DNA of 64,000 nucleotides, taken from positions 15,016,734 through 15,080,733 of the forward strand of contig NC_134651.1 in assembly GCF_030463565.1 (NCBI RefSeq), read 5' to 3'. A program made the translations under genes and the position numbers. Below are positions 12,701 through 26,200 of this stretch, piece by piece. The notes under the pieces were generated by a model. It did no database searches. It was given only the letters and a program-made list of their open reading frames with translations, and was not told the origin of the DNA. Source of the DNA: Pelecanus crispus. Lineage: Eukaryota > Chordata > Aves > Pelecaniformes > Pelecanidae. Each line of letters begins with the position of its first letter. Position 1 is the first letter of the stretch.

Positions 12701-13992
12701 CAAGAGAATATGCACTGGGAGAAGCTGCTTTTTTTGAGTAGGTAAAACCTGCAGAAATGTGCAGTGCTATTGCATTTATGTATGGCAGAAGCAGCACAGC
12801 AGAGTGAGTAAAAGTCACCATCAAAGGTTAACAGGTGAGGGATATGAGTTGAGGAATGACACATGGTGTGTAACATGTGCAATTATGGTTGGAAACCAGA
12901 GCCAAAACCAAAGATGGTTCAACTTAAGAGCATGCCATGGAATTTAATCAAATTATTCCGAGACCTGTCTCCCTGGCTTTTAATTCAGGCCTTAAGCCCT
13001 TGAGGGTAGTAACCCCTTCAACGTCTGCTTCTTTTGGCACTGGTAAACCAGGAGTCAATGCCAGGCAGCAGCCCAGCTGTGCAGCATCAGCTCTAGTACA
13101 GCAAGCTCACACCAGAAGGGACAGCATGTCCTTGTAGACCCACAGGATGAGATTATAATTTGCAATTATCATGTGTTTCATTCTACTTTTTTAAAATGGA
13201 TATCCCAAATACCTCCCTCAAAAAAGAATTGTTAAACAATGAAATCATTCTGCTCTGCAGGTCAATAGATTTTTCACCCAGAAAATGCAAGTACCATATG
13301 TTTTAAACTGAGAAGAGGGCAAACAGGTTGCCTGGTAGCAGTGAGCTAGCAACAGAGCTCTGCATTGATCCCATCATGGAAAGAGCGTAATGATGCTGGG
13401 AGTGGATGCTTCTAGAAGGCTTTGGCTATTTGCAGCTCCTTCCAGCTCCAGAAAGCCAAGGATTGCCAGAAGGGGGAAAAAACCTCAACAATCGCCAGAC
13501 ACCAGGTAGCAGTATCTGAAACCCTGAGAGCTATACGAATCCCAGGAACTGCCTATGTTCAGCAGTCTTTATCAGGAGTAAGTTCTACTTGTTTTCTCAA
13601 AGAGGATCTCCCCAGAGGAGTGCTGGTATCTGAATTAGCTACTTCTCATCTGGAGGAGCCCCCACTTTTATGGACTGCGTAATGCAGTTCAAGAGAGGGA
13701 TGCAGCAATGGGGTGTTTCAACCATGAATACTTTGCCAATATTCAGCAAGCTGTTCCATTTACAGCCGGCAACCATTCATACATGGGCAAGGGGACAGGA
13801 GAAACACTGTTCTGGCTTTATGCTACTGCAGCCAGCTTTTCTGCTTCCAGTTAATTTAAAAATAAGCCAGATCTGGTTAGTCTCAGAATGGAGGGACAGT
13901 GATGTGTCAGTCCTTCCTCTTTTCTTATGTCTGAGATAGTCCTTCTACAGCCAACTGCAACTGTCCTGGACATGTGTCCTCTGCAGTTTCCT
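6711..13992. other. Downstream flank of ATP13A4 including its undetermined 3' UTR
   Basis: No convincing exon on either strand. The 3' UTR of ATP13A4 must occupy the right end. Minus-strand poly(A) candidates are an ATTAAA near 12945 and an AATAAA near 12170, neither supported by more than the hexamer. A plus-strand TATATAAG at 11413-11420 and an AATAAA at about 12158 bracket short open frames that do not splice in frame. Confidence 0.5.
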
Positions 13993-14214
13993 TCAGAGTG
14001 CGTCCTCATTGCTGTCAAATGTTGGATTGCTGTGGCCTCCCATATTTCCCTCTACTGATATTGCCACAGAATCTGAGAAGAAGATTTCATTCAGAGGTGG
14101 CCAGGCTGAGTCCTGCTCTAACACTCGCTGCAGCCTCTTGTAATGGCTCTTTGAGTGGTACCGGCAGGTCTTTTTCAGCAGCAGCCATAAAGGTCTGTTC
14201 TCGATGACAGCTTC
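13993..14214 (-). CDS. ATP13A4: ATP13A4 terminal coding exon 30 (residues 1133-1205 and stop)
   Basis: Acceptor TTACAG|GAAGCTGTC; stop TGA at 13995-13993. It encodes [25 protein letters not shown] and DSAWPPLNE, ending [11 protein letters not shown]. The end matches ATP13A4 (NPVFESNEEQL type) rather than the longer basic tail of ATP13A5. The 3' UTR extends below 13993 and its poly(A) site is not determined. Confidence 0.95.
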   Translation of the reverse strand, partial: EAVIENRPLWLLLKKTCRYHSKSHYKRLQRVLEQDSAWPPLNEIFFSDSVAISVEGNMGGHSNPTFDSNEDAL

Positions 14215-17200
14215 CTGTAAAAGCAAGAGCAAAAGGAATATTCTGGAGGACCTGAACAGCAGTTTTCTCTCTTCATCCTGCTCATTGATATCCCTTAAAT
14301 AGCCTTTTACTGACCACTTCTCACATCAGCTCCATGAGAGCTCTCCACCAGAAAACTGGGACCAGCTCCTCCTGACAGTCTTCATGATCTGAGTAGAAAA
14401 CGTCAAAATTCGCCCATATTTCTCTAGCCTGGGGCACGGCCCGATACATCCCATTCACCAGAGGACAGAAAAGATGGTTGGGCCTTGCATTCCCTTATAT
14501 CTGATTATTCAGATGTGGGGCTTTGAGGAAAGAGAATAAGGGCGAGGTAGCAGCAATGGCTCCTCTTTTACTAGATATTCCTGAGCTGGGCTGAGGAGGA
14601 GGCAGAAAGAGTGAGACCTGACCCTTTCGTCTCTCCAGTTAGTGCTAACAGGTACATTCAATGAAGCATGCTCACTCACCTCAACAACAAAGGACACAGC
14701 AAGTGTGACTGCAAGCATTATCACCATGGAGATCCGCCACATGGTAGGGGTGCAAACGAGCTGGGAAAAAAGCAGTAGAAGCTGTTGAACAACATGTATG
14801 CTCACTAGACATGGGTGGGAGTTTGTGTCATAGAATCATAGAATCATTTAGGTTGGAAAAGACCTTTAAGATCATCAAGTCCAACCATTAACCTAGCACT
14901 GCCAAGTCCACCACTAAACCATGTCCCTAAGCACCACATCTACGCATCTTTTAAACACCTCCAGGGATGGTGACTCAACCACTTCCCTGGGCAGCCCTGT
15001 CCAATGCTTGACAACCCCTTCTGTGAAGAAATTTTTCCTGATATCCAATCTAAACCTCCCCTGGTGCAACTTGAGGCCCTTTCCTCTCATCCTATTGCTT
15101 GTTACTTGGGAGAAGAGACTGACACCCACCTCGCTACAACCTCCTTTCAGGTAGTTTTAGAGAGTGATAAGGTCTCCCCTGAGCCTCCTCTTCTCCAGGC
15201 TAACCAACCCCAGTTCCCTCAGCCGATCCTCATAAGACTTGTTCTCTAGACCCTTTGCCAGATTCACATCATCAAAAGCCAGGATCCCATACTGGCTATA
15301 CACTGCTGATGAGCCAATATTGCTACTTGTCTTGAGGAATTACTGAATAAAGATGCTTTTAAACTCATGATGCAGCAAACTGTCCTCCAGAACTGCAGCA
15401 GGAAATCTAAATGCTTCCTTTCTTTCTAATGTAGGAAAGAGTTCAAAGTCTGAGTATTTCAGCTCCAAACCCAGTTCTAGCTTCCCACAGCTGGCAGCAC
15501 TGGCTTTCTGGCTGTAGCTCAACTTATTTTGGAGATGCAGCTCAGATCCAAAATTTGGATCAGCAGTTTCTCCAGGGCTAGGCTATTGCAGAGTTTATTA
15601 TTGCCACTCCCTCCTTTTCTCTTCTCAGCAAATCCAGTGCATTCCCTGAAGGCAGCCTGGGAGTTTTGCAGTTCTCCCCAAAGGCATTTTAGCCCCTCAC
15701 AGCTGCAGCGCTGACAATGTCCTGTGTCACCACAGTCCACAACAGGACTAAAACTTGCTTTAAAGTGCCATCTCGTGGCAGGTTCTTTAACTGGGTCTGC
15801 CCGCTGAGCTGCTGCTCTGGAAACAGTTATGGTGAGGCTGCTTTAGCTAGGCTGCTTGGCCTAGCTAATTCAAAACCCAGGTCCATTCCCCTTGTCTGTG
15901 TTTCTCTTTCCATGTTTCATTTCCATTTCAAAATCCACTTGCTAACTGTCACGCAAAGATACAGGACTGGAAGCAGCATATTCAAAGCCTCCACGCTTCA
16001 TCGTTCTGATTATAAATGTACTGAAAAAATAGCTGTGTGTTGCTTTTGTTGTTTTGTTCCTGTGACTCCTACCACAAGGCTACAAGAGTGTCACAGTGGA
16101 GCCGGTTAACATCTGCCACCCTCAAGATACTAATTGTCAGGTCCACTGACAACCCTGTCCTATGGCTGATGTAGATCCTATCCTGACCAGCCGGGTTAGC
16201 TCAGTTGGTTAGAACATGGTGCTAATAACGCCAAGTTCACAGGTTCAATCTCTGCTTACTGCAGGGTGGGGTTGGGCTTGATGATCTCTCAAGGTCCCTT
16301 CCAACCCAAAGCATTCTATGATTCCCTTGCATTTCCCCTAGGATGGATTTGCACAAGGCAACTCCCTGCTTGCATTCTGCAAGACTAAATAAGCCAAGCC
16401 CTACTGGTATTTAATAATCAAGGATCAAGATAGATCCTCTATTGCCATGACAGCCCCACTAGTCTTTCTCTACAACTGTTCTAAACGCAAATGCTGCTTT
16501 AGGAAACTGTGGGCTGTCTAAAATTTAAACAGGGAGTCTGAAAATACTAGGGACTGAGAACTGATTGCTGCTGTGAGTGCTGACTGGCAGATCTTCTTTA
16601 CAAGAGGATCTGTGTGCAAAGTAGCACAGCCTGAGAAACACACGTGCATGGTGCTTTAGTTTAAACATGCAGGGCCTAGCCCCTTTCTTCTCCTGGCTTC
16701 ACAACTATCAAGCCACCAACATACAAGCATGGTAAGCTTAGTGATGTCATCTTCTGTTGCATAGACAATGTGCTGAAACAATCAAAAGTACATGTGTGGC
16801 TGTCCAGGTGTCAGAATGCACGGATCTTAGTTTGGAGCTACCATATCTCCAGAAGTTCTTCAGTCCCATCATCTAAAATCCACCTCTTTAAATTTGATTT
16901 GTCTTTAGAAGTGCCGTGCAGAAGTCTGTGCCTTTTGTTAAAAACAATCCCAGTGCACTTATAATGGGACTGGCAGTAGGAAGAAAACCCACCTTGCAAC
17001 AATACTCACATCCATCTTAGAGTAGAGATCATCACTATCAGCAAACATCAAGAAGAGGCAAATGCCCAGCTGCCCTATAAGCACCAGCATGAACACATCT
17101 GAAGGGACAAGAACAAGTAAATAAAGCCACAGGTTTATGAGCAAGCTCAGCTGCTTGCCTTTACTACAGAAGATTGTAATCATTTTATGTGTCAAACAGT

Positions 17201-20200
17201 CAAAAAAAAATCCATGAGACAGGAAGCAGCTTTCAGCAAAAGAAAAATGAACAGAGTAAAACCCCAGCTTTACTCAGTCAAGCAGATATATGTGAGGCTG
17301 GGACAAGCCTTGTAGCCACAGATTTAAAATGCCAAAAGAGTATTTTGAACATTCAATCTGACCTCTGACGTCTGAGAAGCCTTCGAGCCTTCCAGTGAGT
17401 CTCACTCTGAGCTCAGTTTCTCCTGTCATTCAGAAAAATGTCCAGGATGTGGTCTTGCTCTTGTTGATATGATTACAAACTCTGCCCTCAATTTCAGTGA
17501 TACTGAGACTTTGCTCTCGATCAGGATCTAAAGAGTCTAAGCAATGGAAATCTATTGCCCTCCCCATCCATAGACAAATGTTCCAATGATGAGTAAATTA
17601 ATTTTCTCTTCAGCTGGCATGCACCAAACTTCACCCCCAGCCACTCACTCTGGTTTTGCCTGGTTCTGGGACACTGATGACCCACTCTTCTGCTATCTGA
17701 GAGGAATGTCCCCTCCTCACTATTATTATACTAGAGCAGCAAAGCCATGAAACCTGCAGCATTAATTTAACTCTTCAGCCAAAAAAGAACTGAACACAGC
17801 TTTGCCTGAGAGACAGCTGCAGGATTTGTCCCACAGAGAAAAAGGACAGCTCTCCTATGCCTCACTGCCACTTCCAGAACTGCCACAATCACATGTGCTC
17901 ATCTTCCCTTCACATGACAGTCTTTCAGAGGCGGAATAGACCTACTAGACCACACTACAGCCCCTTCATGTTATTGCCTCCTTTGATGTTTCCTCTTTAA
18001 AGAAGTTACTGGTCATAGAGTTAGCAAATGCTAAACATCTCTGGTTCTGGAATAGGAAACAGGGCTTCTGTAAATGTGCAGATATCATTGTACGTTTTCT
18101 GCTCAGATGGGCCCAAAAGAATGCCCTGAACATGAGTTCTCTCAAATACTGCTCAACCAGCATGCTTTGGGGAGACAGGCATAGGGCTCTTCCAGAGTTA
18201 TTCTAAAGACTAAAGCAAACTGAGACCACCTAATTCTGGCTCTTCTTGGGGTGTCTCATTCAGGCTGCCTAAAGTAACATGATGCTTCTGCCAGCCAGCA
18301 CCACCTTCCTGCTACTCCTTAAAAGGTTTTATCAAACTCCATTTGTCTGTTTCAGAAATCTGAATGCCAGGGCCAAGTCTTCAGCAGTACAGAAGCACAA
18401 AGTGTGGGCCCAGCTGAGAGAGCTACTGGTTACAGGATGCCACTGGCACTAAAACTTCTCAAAAGGTGACCTTTAGTCATTTAGAAATCTAATATTGGGC
18501 TCCTGCTTTTTTGGCTGGCATCACTTTGGTCAAGTTTTAATTTTCCCTAGTGAATTGACCTCCTGAGTTGACTTACTCACAGATCCCTCCCTCTCTCCCC
18601 ATACTTACAGTTTGTGTAGATAGGTTGCCTGAAAGGCTTTCCCTTGGAAAACACTAGTGCTACAATGAGGCAGTTGATGGTACTTAGCAGCCACACTGTG
18701 GTGTTTTCATAGCTCTTGTAGCCATTGTCTGTTTGCCCATGGGCTCCATCTGTCATCCCATGGAGCCCCAGGCTGGAAATAGAGGAAGAATTCTCCGTGT
18801 GGTTGGTCATTGAGAGGCAGGCACTGAAAAAGAGTGTCACACTCGTCAGCCAACAATCACTGTCCTGGTTATTTCCCCCAGCTTCCACTACTACTATCAG
18901 GAATCCTCCCTCACAGCCATGATTTGCTCCTGCTGTCACAAGGATGTAGGTTATTGGCAATGTCCTCGATCTTATCCACTGGGTTGAGCTTGCTGGAGCC
19001 TGAACTCAAATCTACTTGGATACCCTGCTCTTCCCTGCAATCAAATACTCCTCTTTGTGCTCAACAGAAGCATTCTCACCACATGCACTGTGCTGCACAG
19101 CAGACTTGCTGGAGACCGTAGGGACCTGCAGACAACACTGGTTAATGTGTCTGTACCCTGTGGGGAAGCACGGGGTCTGCCTACAGCTGCTGATCAGGCC
19201 TGTAGTTAAGCTGATCAACAGTATCATGCAGACCTGTGCCACTACATCTGCCCTGTGTCACCTAGAGTCCCAAGAAGGGGACCTACCTGTGTATGTCGGT
19301 CTTGGAATACCAAGGCTGCTCCTGGACCACCAGAAAACCAAAAATCTGCATGCTGAGGCTGAAGAGGATGTTAAGTACAACAGAGAGCAGCAATGGGGGT
19401 GAGATGAGCTGGCTAGGAGGCCTGTAGGGAACCAGCTTTGGATAGGCACCTGTGAAACTCACTGAAACATGCACAGATATGTTTACCAGTGTGTCCAAAA
19501 TACAAGCAGTGCTGCTAACAGTCAGTAATATACAGCAATGGCCAGCACTTTTACAGTCTGTAATGTTCTTTATAATACATACAAATACTATATCAAGTAC
19601 AAAATACAGAGTTGTTTTCTTACAAAATCTTATTGGCCATAGAAGAGGTTAATTAATGGCATCTGACTATCATGAGGCATTTTTGGAAAATAAAATGTTG
19701 GATTTTTATTTTATTTGGCTACTGTCAGGCCCAAGGATATAAGGATATGCTCAAGCTCTCCTGTTCTCTTTCTGTCACTTGTCAACTGTGCCTTGGGATT
19801 TTCTGTTGCCCATGTTCTGTGCATCCTTGTGGACTAAGCACCTAGTGCCCAGTTATTTGAGCTGGTAGAGGACTGCATTAGCTGACCCAATAGGTTTTCC
19901 TCTGTTCTTAGGTTTAACAAAATTATCCAGACTTTGAATAAAAGAGCTATACAGAAAGCCTTGATGCAGTGTTCCAAATGGGCTACTTACAGTAAGGGAG
20001 CTTTTGGCACCCAGTATTGTGGCTGACCCTTTTAGACTTGATTTAAAGGCCTTTTCCAGTTGTCTGTGTTCCAGCAGGGATGGAAGACAGCTATGTGGTT
20101 TTGCTATATGCTTTTCATGCCCCTGCCCTTGCCACTCCTGCTTCTAAACCTCTCCCTGCATTTACTCTAGCTCAACAACCCTGTCTTTCTTTCCCCTCCA

Positions 20201-23200
20201 GCACTGGTTTCCTCTCTTATTCTTGGTTTACAGCTTCCTGCTGTGTCTGACATCTGTCATTTCTTTCTTCTCTATTTTCACCTCTCTTTCCTCTCGTGCC
20301 TGCTGCCTACACAACTTCAAATATGAGTTGGACTCCCAAACAGTCAATCCCTACACTTTTTCATTTGGGCATGGATCCGCAGGTATCTTCTTAATCTGCC
20401 TTCCTAAGTCAACAGGAAAAAGCCTGAATAGACTTTCCACTGCATCAGGTCTGGTTTTACTCCCTCTAGAGATAACATCCCAGTTATCAACAATGTTCAG
20501 CAAATGCACCACTAAGAACTACCCGTCTTATTTCAGAGCTTTTCTCAAACAAGACACCTCCTCTACTAATCTAAATATCCTGTACTCTATGCAGTCTCTT
20601 TTTTCTTCCTTTCTGTACATAGAATTATGCATTTCCAAGGAGGTGAAAAATATTTAAGATCATTCTCTCATTAATATATAGGATGACTTAAGGGACTTAC
20701 TTGTCAAACCAATTACAGTGGTAATAGCCAGATCTTGGAACAAAAATTGGTAATTCCCAAAAGCGTTTAGTTGCTGAAAAGAGGAACACAAAGAAAAAAA
20801 ATCACAAATCAGACATTTGCCCTGGGCTTGTTTACATCATCTCCTAAAAGCTGTATTATTTTCATAGAGCTAATGTGCTGCTGTTTGTTCTGAAACACTA
20901 CTCAGCAGATAAGGGGACCACACAATCCACCACCCTGCCAATAGGTTCATCATCATTGGGCCTGCAGTGAATACTCTCATTTTGTGCATTGTTCAGACTA
21001 ACGATGCTTCCAGTTTACTCAATGCAATAAAAAAGAAGGCTATTTGGAGAGACGTGCTTTCTCAATGCCGGGTGACTTCTGAATGCAAAGCCCTCCTCTC
21101 TATTTGGGAAGAAGCCATGCAAAAGTGGTTTAAGGCTCTCCAGGCGATTTTGCTTACTGTCAAGTTAATTCATGGTTTAAATGCTGAATAAATTGCAACA
21201 GCATATGCTTATGCCAGATTCTCCCTTTTCACAGACATATGCCCTCATCCAAAATACTGTTCAGTATCTCAGCCTTCTTTTTACCCAGCTTGGATCTTGA
21301 GCCCACTGGCTGAAGATAATGGGAAGAATCTTTCCAGTTTTCAGCTGAGGGTACAGGAGGACCATGTGGTCATGCCACAGAAGTCTGCAGCTCAGATAAA
21401 GGTAAAGCTCCATACCCTAGTTTTATTGTGGCTTTTATGCCATGTTTCTCCTACAAGGGAGTCCTCCTACAAGGGAGTCCTCCTACAAGGCTTATCCAGT
21501 TCTAGCCAACATGTTCCCAAGACATACCCAGTACAGTAGGAGAACACCAAGGTATTGAATGGTGCTGTACAGTGCCATGTACTTGAACATGCAGAAGGAA
21601 GTGACAAGGGCAGCACGGCCTTCCCTGTGTGAAGACATGAATAAAGGACAGCAATTAGGTGATGGGTCTGCTCCTGTTGCCAGTTCTCTCAAAACACTGT
21701 TGAAAAACAAGGCATGTGTCACAAGTAGAGAAGTGTCTACCAGTATCTTTCCTGCTGGGAGGTTAAATAAATAAAATCTGGCCTGCATGAAAGTAAAATC
21801 TTCACTTGCAGAAATCTTGCTGCAAGCAAAAGGCCTTGATTCCAGTCACCTATGTTCGCAAGACTATAATTTACCCTAGTGAGTTTTCCTGCTGACATTA
21901 ATAGTGCAGGTAGCAACTCCATATGAGGAAAAATATACAAAGCCAAGCAGCTGCTCAGTGAGTTCAAACTAACAAGTCTCTCCCCCTGCAGTGAACATAT
22001 AGTATCCAATGAGGGTAATGCACTCTCCCTGGTTATTCATCTGGTCCCGTAAGCAAAATCAGGACCCTGGCATAACAGATGCTAACATTTTGTTTGTGTA
22101 GGGTATCAGAGGCACAGCCTAACAGTAGCATACAGGTTAATTTGTGGACATTTGATTCAGCTTTATGGACCATTGTTCATTTTGCTATTTCTTTTGCATT
22201 TAAAATACTGCTAATGTCATAAAGCTCAGCTGTAGATGCCCTCCTCCTGTAGTATTGAGGGAGTTAAGGTATCTTAAAGGAATTTCAGATGGGAACTAGA
22301 CAAATAGTAATTTCAAGGTCAAAGACATTTATTTTTCTCTAGATATGTACATTCTGGCCTGGTGGGAACTGCCAACACTAATATTTGAGAGGAGTGGGAA
22401 CTGTCTCTGTTATGAAATAGGAAGCAAAAATAAAAATCCATGCTTACCTGATTAGCTCTGGCACACATGCTATGCTGGGGGTTCGGGATGTGAAAGGTGA
22501 GGCCACAGACGCCTCCTGCTCCGACAGTGATATCCCTGCATGCGCCACTTTCAAAGCCTGAAAGTCACATTCTTCTTCAGCACTCACAAACCAGGAAGAC
22601 ACAGCAACTGACATGTCAGCCAAGAAGTGACCCCTTATTACAGGATGTGTTCTGTGAACAGCAGTCCCTCTTCACTCCCTGGGTGTGCTCCACCCAAAAG
22701 GCTCCTCCAGTGGGATGTGGTTGAGGCATCGGGTCCAGAAGAAGAATGGGGATGACAGCATAGGAAAGTCCATTTTCCACAGACCCCAAAGCCATCCACT
22801 ACCAGCTGCAGAAGACAGGTTTGTCTCTGCCTCCTTTGTCAGCACTTATTTGCAGTCACACCTTATGCAGAAAGTCTAGGTTTTCTGCTTGCTTCCCCCA
22901 GGAGAATCCTTGGGACTCTGTGTTAGGCCAAGTGAGTGCTTCACTGCCTAGGTGGCATTGCTCTCACTGCCACAAGGATGCATGAAGTCATGGAGTGAAT
23001 TGAACCTGCCCAGAAGGGAGTTATGGGTCCCTCCTGAACATGAACCCTTCCTTTTGGAAAAAAACCTTCTTCTAAAATGTGCATTTACCAAAACCTTGTA
23101 GGTCTACAGCTGTTCCCCATGGAAACTCCTCCTCACCCTAATCTTCTCCACCCTCAGACACTGAAGATGTTGACAGAAACCCCAGTGGAGGACTTGGAGA

Positions 23201-26200
23201 ATCCTCTGGTGGTTTTTGCAAAGGAAATGAATCAGTCCTTGAGACCACAAACTGCAACAGTCTCTGCCTAGGACAGCTCTTGCATGGTAAGGACTACACT
23301 GTGGGATCAGGCCTGAATCAGTACTGGTGCCAGTACAGTTGCTCTGTGAATAATAAGCAGAGCACTCCCATCTCCAGCATGTGCTCAGTTTGAAATATTC
23401 TACTGGCATTGCATTCATTTTTCATTTTTTAAATATGTATATTGTAAAGAATTTTCACTTACCCCGCAGTCATTGGCTCCATCTCCACACATGCCCACAA
23501 AGTAACTAAAAAATAAAGTGACCTACAGTTCAGTTCTGGGTAAAGTAAGACCTATGAACAGGAGGGAATCAGAGCCTCCTCCATGCGAGTCATTTATGCA
23601 AGTCATGCGAGTTTTTTGTTAAAAGCCCTTCTGGAAAGCTGAAAGACTGAAATACAAGCCCAGGACTCTGGACTGCGCTTGAGTCTTGGGCTTGCACCTC
23701 AGATGTGCCTACAGTAAAGAGTTTCTGCTGTGATGGACTGAAAAATACATTAGCATTAAGTTTTATGTTCACTACAACAGACTCAGTCTCCCACCCTCAC
23801 CAGGTTTAAGGTCAATCATAACAGAGAGAAGGGCTAATGGTGACAGCCCTGCTCAGAAAAGAAGGATTGCAGGCACTGATACTTCATGTTCACTGGGAGT
23901 AGACATGAATGGGGACTCTGCTTTGGGGTCCAGTCCTGCCAGAATCTCCTGGGGCAGACAGAGAGTGAGAGAGGCAGCTGGAGTAGAGAGAGAAGGAGAA
24001 CATGGGCTTAAAAGGATATCTGGAGACAGCTCCCCAGCCTGAGGCTGAAATAACCTTGTGAAATGATGAGCCCTAAAAGTAAATCCTTGTATCTGCAGCA
24101 TCCAAATGAAATCAGCCTAGTGCTTCAGGAGCTGACTCACTTGTGTCTTGTACTGCTGAGGCCTGGTTTTCAGTGCAGGGGAAGTTCTCACTGGGAGGCA
24201 CTGATGGTGGTCCAGGGAGGCCAGACAGACGTTGGGGTGCTCACAACTGCTCACACCAGGCTGATAATCTGAAACAGCCTAAAGCTTACCCTGCTCCAGG
24301 GCAAGGCCAGGGGCTAGCTAGTTGAGGTGAGGGTGGGGGTCTTCAAAAGACTTGGGAAACAGCTGAATAACAGGCAACAAGACACTTGGGACTCAGGAAT
24401 ATATATACACCTCTGTGACTGTGAGCAGCACAGGGCATACCAATCCAGACTGCCCTGCCATGTTTTCTAACCCATCACACTGAGTCAGCAATAGTGCAGT
24501 AAAAAGACTGCTAGCATCAGAGAAGCTGCAGTGCTGGGAGATATTCCTAAAAATCTTGGGTAGACAAGTGCCCCTCCTTCAGGCCCAGAAAGAGAAGTAA
24601 GAATGAACCATGATGTGAACAAACGAAACCCAGAATCATGGGAGTGTTAGGTCTTTGATGGGATGCCAAACCAACATCGACTTCAGTGTCTCTTCTTGAA
24701 CAGGTTTTTGGAATTTAATTGCCAAGCTGTACATCTGTGGAAGTTTCAGTTTTGTACACTTCCAGGAAACACTGTTAGACAAAAGCTAGCTCTTACTAGA
24801 CTCTTTTGAAGCCTGGAAATTCATCAAACACTCCTAACTCTTAGTGCTCATTATGAACTTACTCCAGCTTTTGAAACTCTTCTACAAGGCTGGATTTCTG
24901 ACCAGGAGACATTCTAGCAAAAACTGTTCCATTCAGCAGGAGCTGTAAAGAGAAAAAAGGAGGTGATTTTTTTAAGCACTTGAGGTAAGAGTCACAGTGA
25001 TTTCAGTGATAATCTGGAATAGGAACCACCAAAAATTCACATTTCCAGACCACTGATGCTAGACTCCAAAGCAGGAAAGGCTGATGATCAAAGATAAAAG
25101 GTATCTTAATTAATATTTTGAAAAAATAACAATCACAATAAGGACAAGAGGCCTGGTGTGTCATTTGAATTACCTGATGAATACAGATTACCAGGCAGGG
25201 ATTTAAAAGAGAATTCTTGAGACTATCCTTTCCATAAAACAGACAGGTCATGCTGCATTGCATGCTGTGCAATACTGTGTTTTCTCCTGTTCTCCAAAAT
25301 ATGGCAGAATCACTACTATACAAGGGCCAGGCATATGGGCACAAATGTTTTAAGTCATGTCCTCACACCATGAGGCCGGTCTGCTCCTCTCATATGCAGA
25401 AAAAATCCAGGGATTTTCAGATCCTTCCCCATACATTAATATCAGAGATTCATCCAGCCCGTAAGTATTTCAGGGTTAGAATCATTCCCAAAAGATGTTC
25501 TGGTACAGATCTCTTCAGCTAATTGTATCAGGACAATCCGAATCTGCTGAATGGCAAGCCTACTCCAGTTAAATAATCCAGATCTTACCTTTGGAAGTAA
25601 GTGCCTGAAATGCTGTGCTACAATTTGGTAAGATTTTCCACTCATGGCAAAATGATACTGGCCTGATCCCAATGCCAGCCTGATTCTTCGTTCAGTCTGA
25701 CTGTCATCCTCCTATAAAACAAGACAGAATGAGTGCTGCACCCAGACCCTCAAAAGCTACTATGTGCATTTACACAAGCACTACTACAGACAAAGAAAAG
25801 GACATACCATGGGGAGGGCAGCTGTGAAGACTCTAGGAGACCTGGGTTCAAGGCCCATTGCCTTTGCCTGGATTTGTAAAGGGATTTAGGGTGTAATGCC
25901 ATTAATTTCAGTATGAACTGGGTGCTTGATATGTCTTAAAAACTGGCCCTCAGCATTACCACATTGATAGAATTTATGCAACAGTGCCAATCTGGTGGGC
26001 TGCACTGTGAGTGAGAGGGGTTGGAGAGAGCATATGGGCACCACAGCTAAGCATGCCTTTTTGCAGTGAAATACAGTGAAGATGCTGCTCAGGCTGAGCT
26101 CTGGTAGAAAGGAGCCCCTCAATAGCCCCTGCAGAGATTCCCTACCATCTGCCTGACTCTAATACTTCTCAGAGAAGGGTCAGCACCTTCAGACATACTC

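Noticed and set aside
16190-16263. A functional tRNA-Ile gene
   Set aside because: The 3' half is diverged, the acceptor stem does not close, and a CR1 tail follows directly, so it is a SINE head.
19287-19449. Alternative acceptor for exon 26 at 19449/19450 (CACAG|GTGCC)
   Set aside because: It would put exon 26 out of frame with exon 25; the acceptor 12 bases upstream gives TMSFTGAYP and keeps the 1206-codon total.
20223-20657. 144-codon plus-strand open frame in ATP13A4 intron 25
   Set aside because: Pyrimidine-rich intron sequence read as Leu/Ser/Phe; no family motif and no matching splice sites.
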